From Nocardia niwae NBRC 108934 = DSM 45340 (lineage in GTDB: Bacteria; Actinomycetota; Actinomycetes; Mycobacteriales; Mycobacteriaceae), in the NCBI RefSeq assembly GCF_001613465.1, contig NZ_BDCK01000023.1:124001-188000 (forward strand): DNA of 64,000 nt, given 5' to 3'. Numbering within the stretch: position 1 is the stretch's first letter; each line of letters begins with the position of its first letter. Below are positions 16,536 through 24,601 of this stretch, in pieces. Made by a program: the position numbers and the translations under genes. The notes under the pieces were generated by a model. It did no database searches and was not told the origin of the DNA. It saw nothing but the letters and a program-made list of their open reading frames with translations.

Positions 16536-17434
16536 CAGCCGAGATACGTTCCGTACCAGTCCAATACGCGTCGCCAGGCCTCGGTGGCCGCCGTGGCGTT
16601 GTATCGCTGGCCGGTGTCGTTGAAGAAGGCGTGGTCGGCGTCGGGAGCGGTGAAGATCTGATGCGGATTGCCGGAGCGGGCCAGCGCCGCTTCCGCGGCG
16701 GGGCGGGAGGCGTTCACCCGTGCGTCGGCCGCAGCGTAGACGCCGAGCACCGCGGCTTCGGACGCGGACAGATCGCCGTTGTCCGGGAACGGTCCGTAGA
16801 AGGGCGTCGCGGCCGCCGGCTGCGACGGGCCGGAGGCGAGCAGCAGCCAGGTGAGGCCGCCGCCGAAGCAGAAACCGGTGACGCCGAGCTTCTTTCCCGC
16901 TACCCGGCGCTGGAGTTCGTCGAGCCCGGCGCGCAGGTCTGCGACGAGTTGATCCTGCGGAATGCGGCTCAGCTCGGCCGTCGCGGCGGCCGGATCGGTG
17001 AACGCGGCGGTGCCGCCTCGCGCCGACAGCAGGTCGACCGCGAGGGCGGAGTAGCCCGCGCCGGCGAAACGGCCTGCCACCGAACGGATGTGGTCGGTGA
17101 GGCCCTTGTTCTCGTGCACGACCAGCACTCCGCCCCGTGGCTGCGGCGCCGCGGCCCACGCCGCCTGCAGCGGCGCCCCGCCCGGACCGGTGAAGGTGAC
17201 AGGAGCGGTGGGAAGGGCGGCGGCGGAACCCGGCGGCGTCGGGGGCGCCGTGGGTGAGGGCGCGGAATCGGTGATCTCGGTCCCGGTGCTCGCACAGGCG
17301 GCCAGCAGGGCGGCGGCGGCAGTGGCGCCGAGCCCGAGCAGACCCAGCCTGCACAGTGCCTCCCGCCGGGTGAGCAGGCCGTCGGCGTGATCTGCCGCGA
17401 TCTCCTCGGCGAGGTAGCGCTGCAGGGGCGTCAT
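16535..17434 (-). CDS. Dienelactone hydrolase family lipoprotein
   Basis: This is a 299-residue alpha/beta hydrolase. The nucleophile is Cys189 in GFCFGGG, as in dienelactone hydrolases, with Asp237 (YAAADARV) and His268 (DADHAF) completing the triad. The N-terminus has paired arginines (TRREALCRLGLLGLG) and a lipobox LAAC at C47, so it is exported and lipidated, which is unusual for the cytoplasmic DLH archetype. I chose ATG 17434 because the upstream in-frame extension lacks family similarity. The stop overlaps the start of the downstream sugar dehydrogenase. The true substrate is unknown. Confidence 0.88.
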   Translation of the reverse strand: MTPLQRYLAEEIAADHADGLLTRREALCRLGLLGLGATAAAALLAACASTGTEITDSAPSPTAPPTPPGSAAALPTAPVTFTGPGGAPLQAAWAAAPQPRGGVLVVHENKGLTDHIRSVAGRFAGAGYSALAVDLLSARGGTAAFTDPAAATAELSRIPQDQLVADLRAGLDELQRRVAGKKLGVTGFCFGGGLTWLLLASGPSQPAAATPFYGPFPDNGDLSASEAAVLGVYAAADARVNASRPAAEAALARSGNPHQIFTAPDADHAFFNDTGQRYNATAATEAWRRVLDWYGTYLG

Positions 17435-17601
17435 GAGCCCCACGATAGGCCGGATGGTCGGTGGGCGCGCGGCGTTCATCGTCTGTTCGTCCGCGACAAA
17501 CCGGCCCGACCGGACCTCCCACGGCATTCGCCAGCAGATTGCTACGTTGTCGCTCAATCGGGCGATCGATGGTCGGTCCGCACACCGGTCGAGGGAGCGA
17601 G

Positions 17602-19641
17602 ATGGCAGCGGGGCGTGGCGTGAGACGAACGACGATCAGGGCGGTTTTGGCCGCGGTGCTGGCGACGATGGGATTCGTGTCGGTGCCGGCGGCCGCGGAG
17701 CCGTCGGTGGACACCCACAGCGTGCGGTGGACCGCGTTGCACGACGGCCCACAGCCGTATGCCGACGTGCACATCGACTGGGACGTCCCGATCCGCATGA
17801 GCGACGGTGTCGTCCTGAAGGCCAACGTCTACCGGCCGGTGAAGCGGAGCGGTGAGGTGGAGCAGCAGCCCCTGCCGACGATCGTCAACCTCACGCCCTA
17901 CACCAAGCTCATGACCAACCTCATCGATACGGCGCTCGCGGTGCCCGGCTTGCAGCCGTTGACCGTGCGCATGGTCAACCGCGTGAATCTCGCCCGCACG
18001 CCGGTCAGCGGTTTCGGTGATCTGCTGCACGCGGTCGACGGCGGCACCGTGCAGACGGTGCTCGGGCTCGATCGCAACCTGATCCGCGCCGGCTACACCC
18101 AGGTGATCGCCGACGTGCGCGGCACCGGTTTCTCCCAGGGCGCCTGGGACACTCTCGGCGAGCGGGAACAACTCGACACCCGCGAGGTGATCGAGTGGGC
18201 GGCCGCGCAGCCGTGGTCGAACGGCCGGATCGGCATGAGCGGAGGTTCGTATTCGGGGATCAACCAGTTGCGCGCCGCCGAGAACGCCCCGGCGCCGTTG
18301 CAGGCGATCTTCCCGGTGGAACCGGGCAGCGATCTCATGCGTGACGTCGTCGCGCCGGGCGGCGGGGTGGGGACGACGTTCCTGCCGCTGTGGCTGAGCA
18401 CGGTCAACCAGCTGAAACTGATTCCCGATGTGCAGTCGATGTTGCAGGGCACCTTCGACTGGGGGTGGCTGCAGGAACGGATGTCCGATCCGGCCAGTAA
18501 CGTCGATCTGCTGGCGCAGGCGCTGCTCACGCCCTCGCTCGACCACGTGCCGCCCGCGCTGGCCGACGCGCTGGACGAGGACAGCTATTTCCGGCGCGGC
18601 ATCGAGGGCCATCCGGAGCGCATCAGCGTCCCCACCTTCGTCTACGGCGGCTGGCACGACATCTTCGCCAACAGCGCGACCAAGCTGTACAACGCGATCC
18701 CGCTGCCCGCGGGCCGCAAGCAGTTGGTCGTGGGCGACACCTACCACGCGAATCCGGGGGCGGGAACAGGGATTCCGGGCGCGCCGCCGCGACTGGACGT
18801 GTTGCAGCGCGTGTGGTTCGACAAGTGGCTGAAGGACGTCGACCACGGCTTGGGCGATTTCGGCCCGATCACGGTGTGGGAACAGGGCGGCGGCTGGATC
18901 AGCCTCGGGCAGTTCCCGCAGCAGGACCTCAACCATCGCCGCGTGTATCTGTCGGCCGAACCGAGCGGCACCGCCGGAAAGGCCGTGTACGACGGGTCGC
19001 TGACGATGAACGTCCCCGACGAGCGGCAGACCTTGACCGTGGCCCCCGGTCTCGCGGCGGCGTGTTCCCGCGATACCGCGCAGGGCTCGGCCGGAATGGC
19101 CGCGGTGGTCGACGTGTGCGCGAAGGACTCGCGCATCGCCGAGCGCAATGCCCTGACCTTCACCAGTGCCCCGATGACCGAGTCCACGGTGATCTCGGGG
19201 CCGGTGAATGTGCACCTGAACACGGTGCACGACGCCACCGACGGTTATTGGAGCGTCACGATGAACGATGTCGCGCCCGACGGGTCCTCGAAGGTGCTGA
19301 CCACCGGACAGCTGACCGCCTCGCTGCGCGCCGTCGACGAGCAGAAGAGCAGCCGCACCCCGGCCGGCGACCTGATCGAACCGTTCAATCCGCTCACCCT
19401 CGACAGTGTGCGGCCGGTCGTTCCCGGGCAGCCGGTGGCGCTGGACATCGCGGTCATTCCCACCCAGGCGGTGCTGCAACCCGGCCACCGGCTGCGGATC
19501 GACGTCTTCGCGGGCAATTCGCCCAAGGCGCTGGCCTTCCGGCCCATGCTCAACAACACCGAACTGAAGCCGCAGCATTTGGAGCTGGATCCGTCGGCGC
19601 CGAGTTTCGTCATCGTGCCGACCAACCGCCCGCTGGGCTGA
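17602..19641 (+). CDS. Secreted CocE/NonD (X-Pro dipeptidyl-peptidase-like) hydrolase
   Basis: This is a 679-residue exported S15-type hydrolase. A signal peptide (RTTIRAVLAAVLATMGFVSV, then PAAAE) precedes the catalytic alpha/beta domain, which carries the nucleophile Ser216 in GGSYSG, the preceding RGTGFSQGAW loop and a later YGGWHDIF segment. The last 220 residues form the jelly-roll domain usual for CocE and X-Pro peptidases (INVDVFAGN-like strands, here LRIDVFAGNSPKALAF). ATG 17602 has GAGGGAGCGAG upstream. Members hydrolyse esters or acylated peptides; the substrate here is not predictable. Confidence 0.9.
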   Translation: MAAGRGVRRTTIRAVLAAVLATMGFVSVPAAAEPSVDTHSVRWTALHDGPQPYADVHIDWDVPIRMSDGVVLKANVYRPVKRSGEVEQQPLPTIVNLTPYTKLMTNLIDTALAVPGLQPLTVRMVNRVNLARTPVSGFGDLLHAVDGGTVQTVLGLDRNLIRAGYTQVIADVRGTGFSQGAWDTLGEREQLDTREVIEWAAAQPWSNGRIGMSGGSYSGINQLRAAENAPAPLQAIFPVEPGSDLMRDVVAPGGGVGTTFLPLWLSTVNQLKLIPDVQSMLQGTFDWGWLQERMSDPASNVDLLAQALLTPSLDHVPPALADALDEDSYFRRGIEGHPERISVPTFVYGGWHDIFANSATKLYNAIPLPAGRKQLVVGDTYHANPGAGTGIPGAPPRLDVLQRVWFDKWLKDVDHGLGDFGPITVWEQGGGWISLGQFPQQDLNHRRVYLSAEPSGTAGKAVYDGSLTMNVPDERQTLTVAPGLAAACSRDTAQGSAGMAAVVDVCAKDSRIAERNALTFTSAPMTESTVISGPVNVHLNTVHDATDGYWSVTMNDVAPDGSSKVLTTGQLTASLRAVDEQKSSRTPAGDLIEPFNPLTLDSVRPVVPGQPVALDIAVIPTQAVLQPGHRLRIDVFAGNSPKALAFRPMLNNTELKPQHLELDPSAPSFVIVPTNRPLG

Positions 19642-19645
19642 ACCG

Positions 19646-19675
19646 GCGTGGGCCGCCCGGGCGGGCGACCCACGC
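19646..19675. terminator. Bidirectional hairpin between convergent genes
   Basis: The arms GCGTGGG-C-CGCCC and GGGCG-A-CCCACGC form a 12-bp stem with one mismatch and a 4-base loop. It starts four bases after the CocE-type hydrolase stop and ends four bases before the stop of the convergent LLM gene. It could end transcription from both sides. Confidence 0.6.
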
Positions 19676-19679
19676 GAGT

Positions 19680-20600
19680 TCACAGTTGCGCCTGCACCTG
19701 CGCGGAGATCAGTTCCAGATGCGCGAGATCACTCAGATCCAGCATCTGCAAGTAGACGCGGCTCGTCCCGATCTCGGCGTACCGGCCGAGCTTGTCCACC
19801 ACCTCGGCGGGCGAACCGGCCAGGCCGTTGGTCTTCAGCTCGTCCACCTCGCGTCCGATCGCCGCGGCGCGACGCGCCACCTCGGCGTCGTTCGCGCCGA
19901 CGCAGACCACCAGCGCGTTGGAATAGACCAGGTCGTCGGCGTCGCGGCCGTAGGCCTCCGCGGCGGCGCGCACCCGGTCGAACTGCCGCACGCTGTCCTC
20001 GATCGAGGAGAACGGCATGTTGAATTCGCTCGCGTACTGCGCGGCCAGCCGCGGGGTGCGGGTGGCGCCCTGCCCGCCGATCAGCACCGGGATCGGGTCC
20101 TGCATCGGTTTCGGCAGCGCGGGGGAGTCGGTGAGCTGGTAGTGCTTGCCGTCGTAGCTGAAGGTGTCGCCGGGTTTGGTGGCCCACAACCCGATGATGA
20201 CGGCCAGCTGTTCTTCCAGCCGGGCGAACTTGTCGGCGGGGAACGGGATGCCGTACGCGGCGTGCTCCTCGGCGAACCACCCGCTGCCCAGGCCGAATTC
20301 GACCCGGCCGCCGGACATCTGGTCCACCTGCGCCACCTGGATCGCCAGCGGGCCGGGCAACCGGAAGGTGGCGGCGGTGACCAGGGTGCCCAGGCGGATC
20401 CGCTTGGTCTCCCTGGCCAGTCCGGCGAGGGTGATCCAGGCGTCGGTGGGGCCGGGCAGCCCGTCGGCGCCGCCCATGCTCAGGTAGTGGTCGGAGCGGA
20501 AGAACGCGTCGAAGCCCAAGTCCTCGGTGGCCTTGGCAACGGTGAGCAGGGTGTCGTAGCTCGCACCCTGCTGCGGCTCGGTGAAGATGCGTAGTTCCAT
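19680..20600 (-). CDS. LLM class F420-dependent oxidoreductase
   Basis: This is a 306-residue luciferase-like TIM-barrel flavin/F420 enzyme. Family landmarks are LGFDAFFRSDHYLSMGG near the N-terminus, RIRLGTLVTAATFRLPGPLA, GGRVEFGLGSGWFAEEH and PIPVLIGGQGATRTPRLAAQYA. This subfamily (F420-dependent TIGR03560-like) uses reduced F420 rather than FMN in actinobacteria; the substrate is unknown. The ATG at 20600 begins the conserved MELRIFTEPQQG. It lies 29 bp downstream of the PucR regulator gene on the same strand, which suggests co-transcription. Confidence 0.9.
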   Translation of the reverse strand: MELRIFTEPQQGASYDTLLTVAKATEDLGFDAFFRSDHYLSMGGADGLPGPTDAWITLAGLARETKRIRLGTLVTAATFRLPGPLAIQVAQVDQMSGGRVEFGLGSGWFAEEHAAYGIPFPADKFARLEEQLAVIIGLWATKPGDTFSYDGKHYQLTDSPALPKPMQDPIPVLIGGQGATRTPRLAAQYASEFNMPFSSIEDSVRQFDRVRAAAEAYGRDADDLVYSNALVVCVGANDAEVARRAAAIGREVDELKTNGLAGSPAEVVDKLGRYAEIGTSRVYLQMLDLSDLAHLELISAQVQAQL

Positions 20601-20629
20601 GTCAATGACCCTAGCCGGTGGGCCGGCCC

Positions 20630-21826
20630 TCACGCGCGGTGCGGAGATCGGCGCTCGTCCGGCGGCGCGGGGGCCCGCGGCCGCGGGTAAGTCCGCGCGA
20701 TGACCGCGGCCCGCAGCCGGTAGAGCGCGTGGGGAGCGGCGGTGTCCAGGCCGGTGAGGCGGCCGATGCGCTTGAGCCGATGGTCGACGGTGTTCGGATG
20801 CAGGTACATCGTCCTGGAGGTGCGGCGGCGATTGAAGTCGTTGCGGATGTGCTCGCGCAGGGTGTCGAACAGTTCGGGATGGCCGTCCAGCGGGTCGAGC
20901 AGGGCGGCCAGCCGGTCGCGTCCCGGTCCCGGCCGGGTGAGCTGGTATTCGAGGGCCAGGTCCGCGAAGCGGTACAGGCCCGGCGGGCTCTGCAGGCGCC
21001 GGACCATGTCGAGCAGCTCGTGGGCCTGCTCGGCCGCACCGGGGATCCGGTCGGGCTCGGCGGCCAGCGCGGTCACCGTGAGCGGGGCGGGCACCGCCGC
21101 GGCCAGCGCGGCGGCCAAGCCGTCGAGATCCTCCTCGGCGACCAGCGACATCGGTACCAGGACCGTCCCGCCGACCGCGCTGAGGACCGCGGGCACGTGC
21201 CTGCCGCAGTGCACGGCGAGGCAGATCTGCACGCGCTGCCGGATGCTGTGCCCGTCTCCGGGGCGGGGGCCGGAACGTTCCTCGCCGGGCCGGTCGACCG
21301 CCACGGCGAGCACGGTGTAGCGGTCGGCGACCGCAATGCCGTACTCCCGGTAGACCTTGGCGGGATGATGTCCTCTGAGCAACGCGACCGCGACGCCGTG
21401 CGGCGCCGCCTGGTCGACGGCGGGCGCGGCGGACAGGTAGGCCAGCGAGACAGTCGCGGTGACGGCGTGCAGTGCGTCGAAGAGCCGGCGTATGTCGTCG
21501 TGCGGTGGGCTCTGCGTGCGCTGCAGGTGCTCGTCGAGATAGAGGCGGAAGCCCTCGTGGACGAGATGCTGGACGGTGTCCAGGCGAATCCCGACGCCGG
21601 CCCACCGGGTGGCGGCCTCGAAGATGCGGACCGTGCGGGCCGGTTGCCCAGGGTCGACGGACGCGATCAGATCGACGCAGTGCGCGACGGTGGCGCGGAT
21701 CTCCTCGCGCAGCAGATTCCCGCGCTCGACGTGCCGCCGGGGAATGATGCCGAGCAGGTGCCGCACGATGTGCTCGGTGGCCGGGACGAGTTCGCCGGAG
21801 GCGGTGGCGCTGCGTGTGGATGGCAT
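20630..21826 (-). CDS. PucR-family transcriptional regulator
   Basis: This is a 398-residue regulator of the CdaR/PucR type. The N-terminal half is a helical sensory region (RSAD-like, with LVHEGFRLYLDEHLQR), the middle is a degenerate GGDEF-like fold, and the C-terminus holds the HTH: LREHIRNDFNRRRTSRTMYL, then HPNTVDHRLKRIGRLTGLD. I chose the ATG at 21826; the frame is open to 22048 but the extra residues have atypical composition. It sits immediately upstream of the F420 oxidoreductase and divergent from gluconokinase. The ligand is unknown. Confidence 0.82.
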   Translation of the reverse strand: MPSTRSATASGELVPATEHIVRHLLGIIPRRHVERGNLLREEIRATVAHCVDLIASVDPGQPARTVRIFEAATRWAGVGIRLDTVQHLVHEGFRLYLDEHLQRTQSPPHDDIRRLFDALHAVTATVSLAYLSAAPAVDQAAPHGVAVALLRGHHPAKVYREYGIAVADRYTVLAVAVDRPGEERSGPRPGDGHSIRQRVQICLAVHCGRHVPAVLSAVGGTVLVPMSLVAEEDLDGLAAALAAAVPAPLTVTALAAEPDRIPGAAEQAHELLDMVRRLQSPPGLYRFADLALEYQLTRPGPGRDRLAALLDPLDGHPELFDTLREHIRNDFNRRRTSRTMYLHPNTVDHRLKRIGRLTGLDTAAPHALYRLRAAVIARTYPRPRAPAPPDERRSPHRA

Positions 21827-22142
21827 GCCGCTGTTCAGATTCCGCCTCCGGGCACCCAGCGGGCGCGCGTGCGGTCGCGGTCCGGATGTCGGACCAGGTC
21901 CGTGTCTTGCGTCATCGCAAACATTCGGTACTTCCCGTCCAGTCTTCCGTGCTGTTTCGAAATTTGTTGCTGCGGAACGGTATTCGTGTGCAGCGAAAGC
22001 GCACGGCCTCGGCATTTGAAATCTAGCCGCGGTGGCGGGGATCGTCACTGCACGGGTGGACGAAGTGGTCCGCGGCTAGGTTGTCGCCGAGGACAAGTCC
22101 GCGCGCACAACTGATCGGCCGCCGTGAGGGAAGAAGGTTCGA
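21827..22142. other. 316-bp divergent intergenic region (PucR / gluconokinase)
   Basis: No gene was seen. The centre (about 21900-22020) is A/T-richer than its surroundings and includes TTTCGAAATTTG. It should hold the promoters of both flanking genes. No certain -35/-10 pair or operator was identified. Confidence 0.5.
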
Positions 22143-22643
22143 GTGCACCAGGTACCGGTGATCGTCGTGATGGGTGTGTCGGGGTCGGGAAAGACGACCG
22201 TCGGCACCGCTTTGGCCGAGGCGCTCGGCGTCGAGTACGCCGAAGGCGACGATTTCCACTCGCCCGCGAACATCGCGAAGATGGCGGCGGGGACTCCGCT
22301 GGACGACGACGACCGCGCCCCCTGGCTCGACGCCCTGGCCGCGTGGATGGCCGGTCGATCCGGGCGGGGAGGCGTCGTCACCTGCTCCGCCCTCAAACGG
22401 GTGTATCGGGACCGGCTGCGTGCGTCCGCTTCGGACGCGTTCTTCCTGCATCTGGAGGTGCCCCGCGGCGAACTCCGGCGTCGCCTGGTCGCGCGCCATG
22501 GGCACTTCATGCCAGCGAGTCTGCTCGATGCGCAGCTGGCGACCTTGGAGCCGCTCGATGCCGACGAGCGCGGCCATGTCGTCGATGCGACACGACCGCC
22601 CGAGGAGGTGATCCGGCAAGCGGTGACGGCGCTGGGCAGGTGA
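22143..22643 (+). CDS. gntK: Gluconokinase
   Basis: This is a 166-residue P-loop kinase of the GntK family at its usual length. The Walker A motif is GVSGSGKT (11-18), followed by the gluconate-kinase signature EGDDFHSPANIAKMAAGTPL (34-53) with D.DR.PWL, then CSALKR.YRD. The ending DATRPPEEV is also typical. It phosphorylates D-gluconate to 6-phosphogluconate, feeding the pentose phosphate pathway in the cytoplasm. The start is GTG, preceded by AGGGAAGAAGG. No gluconate permease is adjacent. Confidence 0.93.
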   Translation: MHQVPVIVVMGVSGSGKTTVGTALAEALGVEYAEGDDFHSPANIAKMAAGTPLDDDDRAPWLDALAAWMAGRSGRGGVVTCSALKRVYRDRLRASASDAFFLHLEVPRGELRRRLVARHGHFMPASLLDAQLATLEPLDADERGHVVDATRPPEEVIRQAVTALGR

Positions 22644-22665
22644 GCGCTGCGCCGGGATGCGTTCG

Positions 22666-23586
22666 CTAGAGCGCGCCGATCTCGGAGAGGGCTTGGAAAG
22701 CCGGATCGAGTCCGCGCCACAACGCGTCGATCTCGGCGACGACGGCGGGCGCGGCGGCCGGATCGCGCATCGCCAAGCCGTTCGCGAAGATGACCACGTT
22801 GGCGCCGGCGTCGGCCAGCCGGAGCAGCGGCCCGGTCGCCACGCCCCGGCCCAGCAGCAGATCCAAGCCCTCGCCGACGAAGTAGAAGCGCCACAGCGGC
22901 CCGAGGTCGCCGCCGTAGACGGCTTTGGTCGCCTCCACGATCAGCGCGCCTTGCTGGGCGATCGCGTCGACGATGCGGTAGTAGTCGCGCGCGTTGGCGG
23001 CGGTGCTGCCCACGGCGGCGACCGAATAGGACAGGTCGACGGTCAGGTGCGCGTTGTAACCGGCCATAGCGACGCGCGCGGGGGACAGCGCACAGCGGCG
23101 GGACAGCGCGAAGTAGTTCGCCCAGTGCGGATCGGCGGGAGCGCCGGTGAATTCGGCGTGCACCGTGCGCAGGAACCGCGACAGCAGTTCGAGGCTGATC
23201 CGATGCGCCCATTCCGGGTCGTCGAACGACGCGGGGTCGCGCTGCAGCGGCAGGACGGCGGCTTGCTCGACCGCGTCGAGGCCGAGGGCGAACACACCGC
23301 GCAGGTCGCGGTGGCCGACCAGGATCCGGGTGATCTTCCGGTGCCGGTCGACGGCCTGCTCGAGCTGTCCCAGCGAGGAACCGGTGAGCGTTCCGGTGTC
23401 GGACAGTTCCGCGATCGCGGCAGTCTCTGCCGGAGTCAAAGGTGTGCCGCAGGCCGTGCCGGTCGGTGCGGCGAGTGCGGTGGGACCGACTGCGACTGCG
23501 GCGACCAGCACTGTGGCGGCCGAGACCAATGCCCGAAACACTTGCCGGGCAGACGTGCTCGATGTGGACGCGAGGATGCTCGCCAT
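22666..23586 (-). CDS. Secreted DUF5995-like protein
   Basis: This is a 306-residue exported protein. A signal peptide (hydrophobic stretch ALVSAATVLVAAVAVGP, cleavage near ALAAP) precedes an all-helical domain with HRKITRILVGHRDLRG, YNAHLTVDLSYSVAAVG, ARDYYRIVDAIAQQG and LWRFYFVGEGLDLLLGRG. This pattern matches what I remember of DUF5995. The function is unknown. The ATG follows GGAGCCAGT. It lies downstream of the M50-like peptidase gene on the same strand, with a gap of 137 bp. Confidence 0.75.
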   Translation of the reverse strand: MASILASTSSTSARQVFRALVSAATVLVAAVAVGPTALAAPTGTACGTPLTPAETAAIAELSDTGTLTGSSLGQLEQAVDRHRKITRILVGHRDLRGVFALGLDAVEQAAVLPLQRDPASFDDPEWAHRISLELLSRFLRTVHAEFTGAPADPHWANYFALSRRCALSPARVAMAGYNAHLTVDLSYSVAAVGSTAANARDYYRIVDAIAQQGALIVEATKAVYGGDLGPLWRFYFVGEGLDLLLGRGVATGPLLRLADAGANVVIFANGLAMRDPAAAPAVVAEIDALWRGLDPAFQALSEIGAL

Positions 23587-23723
23587 ACTGGCTCCGAGGG
23601 TCGTGATCGCGATCTGGGTCGGGACGGCCGAAGTGGGTGAGCTCGGCGATGTACCGCGGCCGCGGGTGAGGCGATGGCACAGGACGAGCGAAGCCTAGCC
23701 GAGCCCATACCGCGGCGCGGCGG

Positions 23724-24518
23724 TCAGCGTGCCTCGAAGCAGGAGCCGGAGGGCGCGCCCGGCAGGCAGACCTCGGCGATGGCGGAGACGAGCAGCCACG
23801 CGCCGAGCAGCAGCGAACCCACGGCGACGGCGCCGAACACGAAAACCCACAGTACGCCGGGCAGCCGGGTGAGCCGGGCGAGCTGATCGGCGTCGGAGTC
23901 GACCTCGTGATACCGGGCACGTCGCTGCCGGGACCGGCTGCGCTGCAGTTCGAGCACCGGGCGCGCCCCGGCGAACAGCAGGAACCAGGCGCCCAGATAC
24001 GCGAAACCCGCTTGCAGCGTGTCCGTCCCGAACCAGGAGACGACGAAGACCACCGCTCCCAGGCCGAGCACCGTGATACCGCCGTAGACATTCCTGATCT
24101 TGATCAGCAGCGCGGCGAGCAGGGCGATGGCGGTCCACAGCATCAGCGTGATCCGGCTCGCGCCCAGCAGCGCCGCGAACCCGAGACCGAGCAGCGGCGG
24201 GGCGGGGTAACCCGCCATCGTGGTGAGGATCATCCCGAGGCCGTACGGTTTTCCGCTCGACACCGTGAGACCCGAGGTGTCCGAATGCAAGCGGATGCTG
24301 TTGAGTTTCCGTCCGGTCAGCAAGGCGACCAGGGCGTGCCCGCCTTCGTGCGCGATGGTGACGATATTGCGGGTCAACCGCCAGATCGGGGTGTAACCCA
24401 CCAGCACGAGCGCCACCACGGCGGCGGCCGCCACCAGCCACCACGGCGGTTGCGCTTGCGTCGTCGTCAGACGATCGGCGATGGAGGCGCCGCGCTCGAA
24501 GAATTCCGCTCTGTCCAC
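23724..24518 (-). CDS. M50-like integral membrane metalloprotease
   Basis: This is a 264-residue polytopic membrane protein. A first helix (about 26-45) precedes NIVTIAHEGGHALVALLTG, where HEGGH is the HExxH zinc motif of M50B-like intramembrane proteases near the membrane surface. The following region carries about five more hydrophobic helices, one with GYPAPPLLGLG, where the GxPxPP loop acts as the family's conserved post-motif. M50 proteins cleave membrane-bound proteins, often anti-sigma factors; the substrate here is unknown. The start is GTG after AAGGTG. Confidence 0.85.
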   Translation of the reverse strand: MDRAEFFERGASIADRLTTTQAQPPWWLVAAAAVVALVLVGYTPIWRLTRNIVTIAHEGGHALVALLTGRKLNSIRLHSDTSGLTVSSGKPYGLGMILTTMAGYPAPPLLGLGFAALLGASRITLMLWTAIALLAALLIKIRNVYGGITVLGLGAVVFVVSWFGTDTLQAGFAYLGAWFLLFAGARPVLELQRSRSRQRRARYHEVDSDADQLARLTRLPGVLWVFVFGAVAVGSLLLGAWLLVSAIAEVCLPGAPSGSCFEAR

Positions 24519-24601
24519 CGCCGCACCTTAACCGCCCACCGACGACGGCGCTCGGGCGTACGTTCCCGCGCACGGCGCGGGCCGCGCTGCGCCGGCTCAC
24601 C

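Noticed and set aside
16536..17825. Upstream extension of the sugar dehydrogenase frame to 17825 (840 codons)
   Set aside because: The extension runs antisense-like through the dienelactone hydrolase in another frame. The lipobox and TGATG overlap place the real start at 16535.
17554..19683. 709-codon minus-strand open frame opposite the CocE-type hydrolase
   Set aside because: It is a shadow frame. The plus-strand gene has signal peptide, GGSYSG nucleophile and a good ribosome-binding site.
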